Shown: positions 1 to 5,191, numbered from the stretch's first letter. The stretch is DNA of 5,191 nt from Planctomycetota bacterium (GCA_016209665.1 JACQVT010000729.1:1-5191); one strand, 5' to 3'. Notes: generated by a model not told the origin, from the letters alone. Made by a program: numbers and translations.

Positions 1-1
1 C

Positions 2-802
2 GGCACGCAGGTGGTGTTTCAGACTCCGCGGTTCTCGGGGTCGACGGTGGGGCACCTGCTGTCATCGCCGAATTCCGCTGCCGTCACCAGCGAGGTGCCG
101 GCCTACAACGGGCTGGGGAGCCTGAAGGTGCAGTGGGGCTGGGTGGACGCCGACCCGACGCGCTGGCTGCGGCTGACGAGCAGCAACGCGGCCAACGTGC
201 CCAATCCGATCATCGACCTGCGTCAGGTGGTGCGGGTCCGGCTGCGGCTGGACAGCGGGTCGCTGCGGCTGGCCCTGGGCGTGCGGGAGACGGGGGTGGA
301 TGGGCCGATCGGCTCGGATGGGGGCAACAGCGGCACGATCGAGTGGATCGGGGCCGCGTCGCGCATCCCCGGCGGCGGACCGCAAGGCGTGCTGGTGACC
401 GCCCAGCCGGGGGTGTGGCAGACGATCACCTTCGCGGCCCACGCCGGGCAGGTGGTGCCGTTCACCGGCGATGGGGTGCTCGATACCGCCAACGGCAAGG
501 TCGTGCTGGAACACCTGGCGTTTACGGTGACGGACTCCGCCGGGCCGTTCACCGTGTACCTCGACGCGATCGAGCAGCCCTGTCCGCCGGCGATGGACTT
601 CGATGGCGACGGGGACGTCGACCAGAGCGACTACGGCCACCTTCAGATGTGCATGACGGCGGTGGGCGTGGCTCCGACCGATCCGGCGTGTTTCGACGCG
701 AGCCTGGACGGAGACGTCGATGTCGATGGCGACGATCTGGCGATCTTCGTGGGCTGCCTGGGCGCGGCAGGGGTCACGGTCGATCCGGCGTGCGCGAACT
801 AA
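2..802 (+). CDS. Secreted-type beta-rich protein with C-terminal dockerin-like calcium loops (5' partial)
   Basis: The frame is open from the first bases of the window to a TAA stop, giving 266 visible residues. A GTG at 11 could be read as a start, but no ribosome binding site precedes it and the frame stays open upstream, so the N-terminus (and any signal peptide) is most likely outside. Residues 1-190 are rich in alternating hydrophobic strands and end in FTVYLDAIE, a pattern seen at the end of carbohydrate-binding-like jelly-roll domains; that domain assignment is inference. Residues 199-210 form a clean dockerin/EF-hand-like loop (DFDGDGDVDQSD) with acidic residues at loop positions 1, 3, 5, 7, 9 and 12. 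A second loop starts at 232 (DASLDGDVD) but is irregular at position 12. Each loop is followed by a similar segment with Cys and DPAC, so the C-terminus is a duplicated unit. Such tails are common in exported planctomycete proteins. No C-terminal membrane anchor is visible. No catalytic function can be assigned. Confidence 0.8.
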   Translation, partial: GTQVVFQTPRFSGSTVGHLLSSPNSAAVTSEVPAYNGLGSLKVQWGWVDADPTRWLRLTSSNAANVPNPIIDLRQVVRVRLRLDSGSLRLALGVRETGVDGPIGSDGGNSGTIEWIGAASRIPGGGPQGVLVTAQPGVWQTITFAAHAGQVVPFTGDGVLDTANGKVVLEHLAFTVTDSAGPFTVYLDAIEQPCPPAMDFDGDGDVDQSDYGHLQMCMTAVGVAPTDPACFDASLDGDVDVDGDDLAIFVGCLGAAGVTVDPACAN

Positions 803-838
803 AGCAGCCGCGGTTATCAGATGTCCGGGTGGCACGAG

Positions 839-909
839 GATGTGGCACGGCCGCCCTCGGCTGTGCGTGTGCGTCCGGGTCGCCCAGCCGGGGGCGGCTG
901 GGCCACACC
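839..909. repeat. Pair of inverted GC-rich hairpins (REP/BIME-like) in a convergent gap
   Basis: Two adjacent hairpins lie between the converging genes. Hairpin A has 9-base arms 845-853 (GCACGGCCG) and 858-866 (CGGCTGTGC), with one G-T wobble and a 4-base loop. Hairpin B has perfect 9-base arms 882-890 (GCCCAGCCG) and 895-903 (CGGCTGGGC), with a GGGG loop. The reverse complement of 879-909 matches 839-869 at about 25 of 31 positions, so the two are inverted copies of one unit. This resembles the paired organisation of REP elements. There is no T-run on either side, so a classical intrinsic terminator is not supported, although a bidirectional block to read-through is possible given the convergent setting. 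The remainder of the 803-924 gap shows nothing further. Confidence 0.55.
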
Positions 910-924
910 AGGAGGCTCCGACGT

Positions 925-2025
925 TCAATCGGCTTGCCCGTGGGCGAGTCTTTCCATAACCGTCGCCAGCCGCTCCATGTTTCGTGGGAGATTTGCCTCC
1001 TGCTCCAGCTTGGCCCGGTTGATGGTTTTCGCGCTTTGCCGCAAGTCAAGCCGGTCCAGAGCGGTTTCGAGGGCCGCCGCGAGCTGGTCGGCACGGCCGG
1101 GCTCGAACAGCAGGCCCGTGCGGCCGTCCTCGATCCACGGCTCGTTGGCCGGTATCCGCGAGACGACCGGGAAAACGCCCGTGGCAATCGCCTCGAGCAA
1201 TGACACGCTCGTGCCGTCGCTCAGCGAAGCGGAGATGTAGACATCGGATTCGTGCAGGAGTCCCGGCAACCGGGCGTGCGGCAAGTTGCCCGTGAACGTC
1301 ACGTAGTCCGTCAGCCCTGCCTCTTCGGCCCGGCGGCGGTGGGTGTCGAGCAGGGAGCCTCCCCCCGCGAGCGTGCAATGGAAATCGCGGCCGTTCTTCT
1401 TCAGGCGTGTCAGCGAGTCCAGAATGGTGCCGATATCGTAGATGGTCTCGTGCTTCCGCGTGCACAGCAGGCGCCGGGCCACCGGCCGTGGTATGTCCGG
1501 CCCCGGTGGAAACTGATCGAGGTCCACGCCGTACGGGAACGTCAGGATCTTTCGGCGATCCGCCCCGACACGGACCAGTTCCGCCTCGATGGCCGGCGAT
1601 ACGGCATGGACGATCGTGGAGCGATCGCTGATGAATCGCAGTATCCGCTCGATCACGCGGCGGCCCCAACCGCCGCGACCGCTGGTGTTCAAGACGTCAG
1701 TGCCGACGGCTGAGACAACCACCGGCACGCGGGCGGCCAGGACGGCGGTCAGCCCGTTGGATCGCATGTAGGGGGCGTAGACCACCTCCGCCCGGAAATC
1801 CTTCAGCAGCCGCCGGACACGGGGCACCTCGGTGATGAACTGGTGCTTGCGGGCGTCGGGGTCGTAGGGCTCGCGTCCGACGCACTCGATGCGGACGCCT
1901 TCCACGCCGTCGAGTTGCGGCGCGGCGAACGTGATCAGGAGGAAGTCGTCGCCCCGCTGCTTGAAAAACCGCGCGAAATGCGGCGTCCATGGGGCGTTGG
2001 CGTGAGCCAGCATGGCGATCCGCAC
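925..2025 (-). CDS. GT4-family (GT-B fold) glycosyltransferase
   Basis: This 366-residue protein is predicted to transfer a sugar from a nucleotide-sugar donor to an unknown acceptor, probably in polysaccharide or surface-glycan synthesis on the cytoplasmic side. The N-terminal Rossmann half begins MRIAMLAHANAPWTPHF and includes VVVSAVGTDVL (102-112), a typical acceptor-domain segment. The C-terminal donor-binding half contains LAGGGSLLD (219-227), YVTFTGNLPH (241-250), DVYISASLSDGTSVSLLEA (261-279) and GRTGLLFEPG (301-310). The usual E-x7-E motif appears as D-x7-E (D270 to E278), a variant that occurs in GT4 subfamilies with an SDGTSVSLLEA signature. Length is normal for the family. The GTG start at 2025-2023 is favoured because GGAGGA (2040-2035) lies 9 bases upstream; a later ATG at 2013 lacks good spacing. 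It follows the small hypothetical gene after 138 bases on the same strand and converges on the dockerin-like gene. Donor and acceptor cannot be read from the sequence. Confidence 0.92.
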   Translation of the reverse strand: MRIAMLAHANAPWTPHFARFFKQRGDDFLLITFAAPQLDGVEGVRIECVGREPYDPDARKHQFITEVPRVRRLLKDFRAEVVYAPYMRSNGLTAVLAARVPVVVSAVGTDVLNTSGRGGWGRRVIERILRFISDRSTIVHAVSPAIEAELVRVGADRRKILTFPYGVDLDQFPPGPDIPRPVARRLLCTRKHETIYDIGTILDSLTRLKKNGRDFHCTLAGGGSLLDTHRRRAEEAGLTDYVTFTGNLPHARLPGLLHESDVYISASLSDGTSVSLLEAIATGVFPVVSRIPANEPWIEDGRTGLLFEPGRADQLAAALETALDRLDLRQSAKTINRAKLEQEANLPRNMERLATVMERLAHGQAD

Positions 2026-2034
2026 GGTGGCAGT

Positions 2035-2040
2035 TCCTCC
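2035..2040 (-). promoter_or_regulatory. Ribosome binding site of the glycosyltransferase
   Basis: On the minus strand GGAGGA lies 9 bases before the GTG at 2025-2023. It decides in favour of this GTG over the in-frame ATG 12 bases downstream. Confidence 0.7.
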
Positions 2041-2102
2041 CGCTGAACCGGCAGTCTCGGTCGATGCTCGCCGGCGGGACTGGGCGGGCGTTTCTGCCCA
2101 CG

Positions 2103-2131
2103 CTTGTACCAGAACCGCCCGAGAAGCTCAA
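2103..2131 (-). promoter_or_regulatory. Candidate sigma70-type promoter for the glycosyltransferase
   Basis: On the minus strand TTGAGC (2131-2126) is followed after exactly 17 bases by TACAAG (2108-2103), each matching consensus at 4 of 6 positions. The expected transcription start is near 2096, which would give a leader of about 70 bases before the GTG. The match is modest and could be chance; the gene might instead be cotranscribed with the small gene upstream. The rest of the 2026-2163 gap shows only weak, short inverted repeats. Confidence 0.25.
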
Positions 2132-2163
2132 CCGCCGGTCGGCTCGGCCAGCGCAGGACGAGA

Positions 2164-2391
2164 TCAGGCGATGGCGACGGTTTCGACGCCGGCGATGTGC
2201 AGAAACGAGCAATACTCGACTCGATCTGATGGGCTGCCGTCGGGGTCCAGCAAGGTGATGACGAGGCCGCTCTTGGTGAGCATGGCCATTTCAGGATGCC
2301 TGATCTCGAACACTTCGCCGCTGCTCATCTTCACCCGCACAGGCTCGAAGGGCTGGCGCGTCAGCATCGGTTTTAGTGCATCGGCTGTCAT
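2164..2391 (-). CDS. Small conserved hypothetical protein (75 aa), planctomycete type
   Basis: The predicted product starts MTADALKPMLTRQPFEPVRV and ends SFLHIAGVETVAIA. It has no signal peptide, membrane segment or cysteine pair (a single Cys at 61). The layout is a short N-terminal helix, a QPFEPVRV strand, an SGEVFEIRHPEMAML segment (24-38), then a strand-rich tail with VEYCSFLHI (59-67). I recognise this pattern from short uncharacterised proteins frequent in planctomycete genomes; the function is unknown and none is proposed. The frame could begin further upstream (to 2451), but those residues are an Arg/Cys-rich stretch that does not look coded. The ATG at 2391 is favoured on the family pattern, with an ATG at 2400 as a near alternative. 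No clear Shine-Dalgarno is visible for either. TAGAAT lies 7 bases before the 2391 ATG, so a leaderless mRNA is conceivable. Confidence 0.72.
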   Translation of the reverse strand: MTADALKPMLTRQPFEPVRVKMSSGEVFEIRHPEMAMLTKSGLVITLLDPDGSPSDRVEYCSFLHIAGVETVAIA

Positions 2392-2523
2392 AGGCACCAT
2401 TCTAACAAGATGGCACCGGCATGAGCGACGGCAATCGGCTTGCCGGCGCACCCGCCTGAGGGGGCAGGACGATCTGAACGGTTTGTGGACGCTACGTTTC
2501 AGGTGTCGAAGAGCGGGACAGAT

Positions 2524-2597
2524 TGGGCGATGCAGGGCTCGAACCTGCGACCTTCTCGGTGTAAGCGAGACGCTCTAGCCAACTGAGCTAACCGCCC
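2524..2597 (-). tRNA. tRNA-Val (anticodon UAC)
   Basis: The minus strand folds into a complete 74-base cloverleaf. The acceptor arms are GGGCGGT and ATCGCCC (one G-T pair), the D arm is GCTC/GAGC with loop AGTTGGCTA, the anticodon stem is TCTCG/CGAGA around loop CTTACAC, and the T arm is GCAGG/CCTGC around TTCGAAC. Anticodon bases 34-36 read TAC, giving valine for GUA codons (and probably other GUN codons by wobble). The discriminator is A. The 3' CCA is not encoded: the next bases are ATC, so CCA must be added by the nucleotidyltransferase. A promoter lies directly upstream. Downstream, 2392-2523 contains an imperfect inverted repeat (2413-2421 with 2441-2449) that is too loosely built to call a terminator. 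Confidence 0.97.
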
Positions 2598-2601
2598 GCG
2601 T

Positions 2602-2621
2602 CAGTGAACTCTATTTCACTG
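2602..2621. repeat. Perfect 7-base inverted repeat over the tRNA promoter -10 region
   Basis: The arms are CAGTGAA (2602-2608) and TTCACTG (2615-2621) with a 6-base spacer. The dyad ends 4 bases before the tRNA 5' end and covers the candidate -10 hexamer. It could be an operator, a hairpin in the precursor tRNA leader, or a weak 3'-end signal for aroC. There is no T-run after it, so a rho-independent terminator is not supported. Confidence 0.45.
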
Positions 2622-2641
2622 GATCGGTCCGGGCATGTCAA
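2613..2641 (-). promoter_or_regulatory. Promoter of tRNA-Val
   Basis: On the minus strand a consensus -35 TTGACA (2641-2636) is followed after exactly 17 bases by TGAAAT (2618-2613), which matches the -10 consensus at 4 of 6 positions. The expected start falls about 8 bases before the tRNA 5' end, giving a very short leader. The -35 begins only 8 bases past the aroC stop codon, so the promoter fills the whole gap. Confidence 0.6.
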
Positions 2642-2647
2642 ACATGC
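2633..2647. repeat. Short inverted repeat centred on the tRNA promoter -35
   Basis: The arms are GCATGT (2633-2638) and ACATGC (2642-2647) around a 3-base centre, and they enclose the TTGACA hexamer of the minus-strand tRNA promoter. Six-base arms are short enough to arise by chance. It is listed because it sits exactly on a promoter element and has a second dyad beside it. Confidence 0.3.
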
Positions 2648-2649
2648 AC

Positions 2650-3969
2650 CTATTTCCGCCACAATGCCTGATAACCGAGATGCATCATCAGGTGGTCGAG
2701 GAGGATGATGGCGGTGAAGGCCTCGGCCACGGGCCAGATGCGGGCGACCAGGGTCGGGTCGCGGCGAGTGACGGCCTTGAGCACGGTGCTGGTGCGGTCG
2801 ACTTTGTCGACGGTCTCCTGGTCCTTGCTGATGGTGGGGGTCGGCTTGACGGCGATGCGGGCGACGACGGTCTGGCCGGTGGTGAGGCCGCCGGTGATGC
2901 CGCCGGCGTTGTTGCTGCGGAAACAGACGCGGTGCTGCTCGTCGACGTACAGTTGGTCGTTGCATTGCGAGCCGACCATGTCCTTGACGGCGACGCCGGC
3001 GCCGATCTCCACCGCCTTGACGGCCCCGATGCTGAGCATGCGGCCGAGTTCGCCGTCGAGCTTCTTGAACACCGGCTCGCCCAGGCCCGGCGGCAGGCCG
3101 GTGGCCTGGACCTCGATGACCCCGCCGCTGCTGTCGCCGGCCTGCTTGATCTCCACGATGCGCTCGAACATCCGGTCGGCGGTCGCCAGGTCGGGGCAGA
3201 ACAACTGCGCGTGCACGCCGTACTCGCGCCGGACCTGCTCCTCATCCAGGGGGACGGCCGGGAACTTGCCGATCAGGGCCTCGACCTCGCTGAGCACGGG
3301 CATCTTCTCGAGGAAGCGCATGCCCGGCTTGATCCGGCCCGCCTTGTAGACGTAGTTCCAGATGGCGTCGTACTCCTTGCGGACCTTGCGGTAGGCGGCG
3401 GCCCTGGCCCGGATCTGCTCGATGGGCATCTCGGGCATCGTGACGCCGGCGGCCTCCTTGACGTAGGCCGTCACCTCGATGCCCTGGGTGGCCAGGATGC
3501 GCTTGGCGACCACGCCGGCGGCGACGATGGTGGAGGTATAGCGCCCGCTGAAGATGCCCGCGCCGATGGCGTCGTCCCAGTGGTCGTACTTCATGTACGA
3601 GGCATACGAGGCGTGGCCCGGCCGCGGGGTCCGGTTGGTCACCTGGTACTGGTTGATGTGCTCGAAGTGCCGGTCGAGGTTGGGGATCAGGATGACCAGC
3701 GGCGTGCCGTTGGTGTGGTAGGCGTTGGTGAAGCCGGGCATGGTGTCGGCGGCGTTGATGCCGCTGTAGATCACCGGGAGGTCCGGCTCGCGGCGGGGCG
3801 AGGTCAGCTCGCCCTGGCCCGGCTTGCGGATCAGCAGCTCGCCGTAGATCTCCTCTTCGGTGATCAGCAGCCCCGGCGGTACGCCCTGCAGGTGGATGGT
3901 CAACCCGTCCTGGTACGATCCGCCCGCCACGGTCACTTTGAACAACGTTCCGATGTCGCAGCCGAGCAT
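2650..3969 (-). CDS. aroC: Chorismate synthase (divergent)
   Basis: Chorismate synthase converts EPSP to chorismate in the cytoplasm, using reduced FMN, as the last step of the shikimate pathway. Family signatures visible in the 439 residues are TSPRREPDLPVIYSG (56-70), RPGHASYASYMKY (116-128) with the conserved His119, FSGR (140-143), GDSSGGVIEV (278-287), LGEPVFKKLDGELGRMLSIG (296-315), SNNAGGITGG (352-361) and RRDP (402-405) with the conserved Asp. Two features are odd. The N-terminal GESHG motif, whose His is catalytic in characterised enzymes, reads GGSYQ (16-20). A segment of roughly residues 180-250 has no counterpart in typical 350-390-residue enzymes. The ATG at 3969 is supported by AAGGAG six bases upstream. 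The gene follows aroA after 108 bases, and the tRNA-Val promoter begins just past its TAG stop. Family membership is certain; whether activity is unchanged is not shown by sequence. Confidence 0.93.
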   Translation of the reverse strand: MLGCDIGTLFKVTVAGGSYQDGLTIHLQGVPPGLLITEEEIYGELLIRKPGQGELTSPRREPDLPVIYSGINAADTMPGFTNAYHTNGTPLVILIPNLDRHFEHINQYQVTNRTPRPGHASYASYMKYDHWDDAIGAGIFSGRYTSTIVAAGVVAKRILATQGIEVTAYVKEAAGVTMPEMPIEQIRARAAAYRKVRKEYDAIWNYVYKAGRIKPGMRFLEKMPVLSEVEALIGKFPAVPLDEEQVRREYGVHAQLFCPDLATADRMFERIVEIKQAGDSSGGVIEVQATGLPPGLGEPVFKKLDGELGRMLSIGAVKAVEIGAGVAVKDMVGSQCNDQLYVDEQHRVCFRSNNAGGITGGLTTGQTVVARIAVKPTPTISKDQETVDKVDRTSTVLKAVTRRDPTLVARIWPVAEAFTAIILLDHLMMHLGYQALWRK

Positions 3970-3975
3970 GTCAGG

Positions 3976-3981
3976 CTCCTT
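3976..3981 (-). promoter_or_regulatory. Ribosome binding site of aroC
   Basis: On the minus strand AAGGAG stands six bases before the ATG at 3969-3967, a near-ideal Shine-Dalgarno. It fixes the aroC start and lies only 11 bases from the 24-base palindrome upstream. Confidence 0.8.
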
Positions 3982-3992
3982 GCCGGCAGAAC

Positions 3993-4016
3993 GCCCACGG
4001 GATGCAACCCGTGGGC
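3993..4016. repeat. 24-base palindrome between aroA and aroC
   Basis: The arms GCCCACGGG (3993-4001) and CCCGTGGGC (4008-4016) are perfectly complementary. The 6-base centre ATGCAA itself contains palindromic TGCA, so over 24 bases only the A/A pair at 4002 and 4007 breaks symmetry. As RNA it would form a strong 9-pair hairpin in the aroA-aroC intergenic region. No T-run follows on either strand, so a standard intrinsic terminator is not supported. I recall similar GCCCACGGG-type palindromes as dispersed repeats in planctomycete genomes, which would make this a REP-like element; that is from memory and cannot be tested here. The rest of the 3970-4077 gap is AT-richer, contains an 8-base palindrome GAGCGCTC at 4066-4073, and shows no convincing aroC promoter. 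Confidence 0.65.
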
Positions 4017-4077
4017 TTGGAGGTTATCACTTTTGCCGTAGACGCAATCAGGAGCAAGTAATATAGAGCGCTCGATT

Positions 4078-5191
4078 TCATTCTTCCATCCGCAGGTCGG
4101 CCCCCAGTTGCGTCATACAGTCGACGAAGGTGGGGAAGGTCACCGACATCGCCTCGGCGGCCGCGATGCGGGTGCCGGACTTGACGAAGCAGCCGGCGAC
4201 GGCGAGCGACATGACGACGCGGTGGTCGTCGCGGCCGTCGACGTCGGCGGGCCGCAGGTCGCTGCGCTCGACGATGAGGCCGTCGGGCAATTCCTTGATG
4301 CGGGCGCCCATCTTGCCGAGTTCCGCGGCCATGACGGCGATGCGGTCGGTCTCCTTGAGACGGGCCTGGGGTACGTTGACGAGAGCGGTCCTGCCCTCGG
4401 CGAAGCAGCCGACGACGGCCATCATGGGCAGGGCGTCGGGGGTGGCGTTCATGTCGATCTCGCATCCGATGAGCGTGCCGGGCCGCACGTGGATGCCCTC
4501 GGGGCCGACGTCGAGCCGGGCCCCCATTCGGCGGAGGTACTCGACGACGGCCTTGTCGCCCTGGGCGTCGTTCATGTCGAGGCCGCGGACGAGCACGTCG
4601 TTGTCGCCGAGCACGCCGGCGGCCAGGAAGAACGTGGCCGACGAGAAATCCGCCGGCACCCGCACGTCGATCGGCCGGTACTGCTGGCGGCCGGGGACGC
4701 GGAACTGCCTCAGTTCGTCGTGTTCGAGGCGGATGCCGCCGCGGGCGAGCCAGTCGAGCGTGATGTGAACGTAGGGCTGTTCGTTGAGCAGAGGCACGTC
4801 GATCGTGCTGTCGCCATCGGCCAGCGGCGTACACATCAGCAGGCTGCTGAGGTACTGGCTGGTGACGGCCTCGATGCGGGTCACTCCGCCGCGGAGCCGG
4901 CCGCCGACGACCAGGGGGGCGCAGCCGTTGCCGCGGGTGGTTTCCACCTTCGCCCCCAGATCGTTGAGTGACCGAGCGAGCGGGCCGATGGGCCGACGGC
5001 GGATCTGGTGGTCGCCAGTGAAGCCGGCCAGGCCCTGTCGCAGCAGGGCGGCCGAGCCGACGGCGACTCGCAGCGTGGTGCCGGAGTTCCTCACGTCGAT
5101 GAAGTTCTCGGGGGTCTTGAGTTCCCCGCCAGTGCCGCGCACTCGCCAGCAGTTGGGCTGGACATCGACCTGGGCTCCCAGGGCCTGGTAC
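4078..5191 (-). CDS. aroA: 3-phosphoshikimate 1-carboxyvinyltransferase (EPSP synthase), 5' partial
   Basis: EPSP synthase joins phosphoenolpyruvate to shikimate-3-phosphate in the cytoplasm, one step before chorismate synthase. About 370 residues are visible; against the roughly 427-residue E. coli enzyme, some 55-60 N-terminal residues, including the conserved Lys/Ser/Arg substrate contacts, lie beyond the window. A GTG at 5142 is internal: the frame continues upstream as YQALGAQVDVQPNCWR, which fits the family. Visible motifs are NSGTTLR (35-41), IRRRPIGPLARSL (63-75), SQYLSSLLM (111-119), ATPDALPM (249-256) with the catalytic-type Asp252, LKETDRIAVMAAELGKMGA (278-296), DDHRVVMSLAVAG (321-333) and SVTFPTFVDCM (349-359). 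The E. coli motif GNAGTAMRP reads RNSGTTLRV, and the position of E. coli Lys411 is Val350. Both resemble non-class-I enzymes (CP4/Bacillus-like) rather than the enteric type. The gene precedes aroC on the same strand. Confidence 0.95.
   Translation of the reverse strand, partial: YQALGAQVDVQPNCWRVRGTGGELKTPENFIDVRNSGTTLRVAVGSAALLRQGLAGFTGDHQIRRRPIGPLARSLNDLGAKVETTRGNGCAPLVVGGRLRGGVTRIEAVTSQYLSSLLMCTPLADGDSTIDVPLLNEQPYVHITLDWLARGGIRLEHDELRQFRVPGRQQYRPIDVRVPADFSSATFFLAAGVLGDNDVLVRGLDMNDAQGDKAVVEYLRRMGARLDVGPEGIHVRPGTLIGCEIDMNATPDALPMMAVVGCFAEGRTALVNVPQARLKETDRIAVMAAELGKMGARIKELPDGLIVERSDLRPADVDGRDDHRVVMSLAVAGCFVKSGTRIAAAEAMSVTFPTFVDCMTQLGADLRMEE

Noticed and set aside
62..928. 288-residue minus-strand frame opposite the dockerin-like gene
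   Set aside because: Arg/His/Pro-rich mirror frame; the plus strand shows clear calcium-loop motifs and a sensible stop.
2413..2449. Imperfect inverted repeat (9-base arms with one wobble, 19-base loop) downstream of tRNA-Val, followed by a mildly T-rich stretch
   Set aside because: The loop is long, the T-run is interrupted, and a competing smaller hairpin overlaps it; too weak to call a terminator.
2635..4041. 468-residue plus-strand open frame rich in Asp, Gly, Val and His
   Set aside because: It lies antisense to aroC, whose family motifs are unmistakable; the composition is typical of a mirror frame in GC-rich DNA.
4033..4073. Possible aroC promoter elements on the minus strand (TATATT near 4060, GAGCGCTC palindrome)
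   Set aside because: No -35 at suitable spacing matches consensus at more than about half its positions; cotranscription from aroA is the simpler reading.
3971..4834. 287-residue minus-strand frame rich in Arg and Pro
   Set aside because: It is a shifted frame inside aroA that reads through the intergenic palindrome; low-complexity composition and no family features.
4108..4971. 287-residue plus-strand frame antisense to aroA
   Set aside because: Mirror frame of aroA, without a ribosome binding site or recognisable motifs.
5140..5142. GTG as start of aroA
   Set aside because: The frame stays open to the window edge with family-like residues, and the N-terminal substrate-binding motifs would be missing.

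Overview
The window is GC-rich chromosomal DNA that looks planctomycete (Planctomycetota, possibly a Phycisphaerae-type lineage). Three things suggest this: a secreted-type protein ending in two Asp/Gly-rich, dockerin-like calcium loops; a small conserved protein of a kind I associate with planctomycete genomes; and long GC-rich palindromes in the gaps between genes. The lineage call is inference from these signatures; there is no marker gene such as rRNA.

Layout, left to right. Bases 2-802 (+) hold the 3' part of a beta-rich protein with a C-terminal dockerin-like region; its N-terminus lies before the window. A 122-base convergent gap (803-924) carries two GC-rich hairpins that are inverted copies of each other. 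Everything after that is on the minus strand: a GT4-family glycosyltransferase (925-2025), a 75-residue conserved hypothetical protein (2164-2391), tRNA-Val with anticodon UAC (2524-2597), a divergent chorismate synthase aroC (2650-3969), and the 3' part of aroA (EPSP synthase, 4078-5191), which is open at the right edge of the window. No gene-free stretch exceeds about 140 bases.

In transcription order the minus strand reads aroA, aroC, tRNA-Val, small protein, glycosyltransferase. AroA and AroC catalyse the last two steps of the shikimate pathway (shikimate-3-phosphate to EPSP to chorismate), so the right half is a shikimate gene pair. The 108-base gap between them contains a nearly perfect 24-base palindrome. 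The tRNA has its own strong-looking promoter only 8 bases past the aroC stop, and both promoter hexamers overlap inverted repeats. The glycosyltransferase and the dockerin-like protein have no visible functional link to the aro genes.

I see no defence system, mobile gene, CRISPR array or new multi-gene system. The most unusual element is the chorismate synthase. It keeps most family signatures, but the normally invariant GESHG motif near its N-terminus is replaced by GGSYQ, losing a catalytic histidine, and it carries an insertion of roughly 60 residues in mid-protein.
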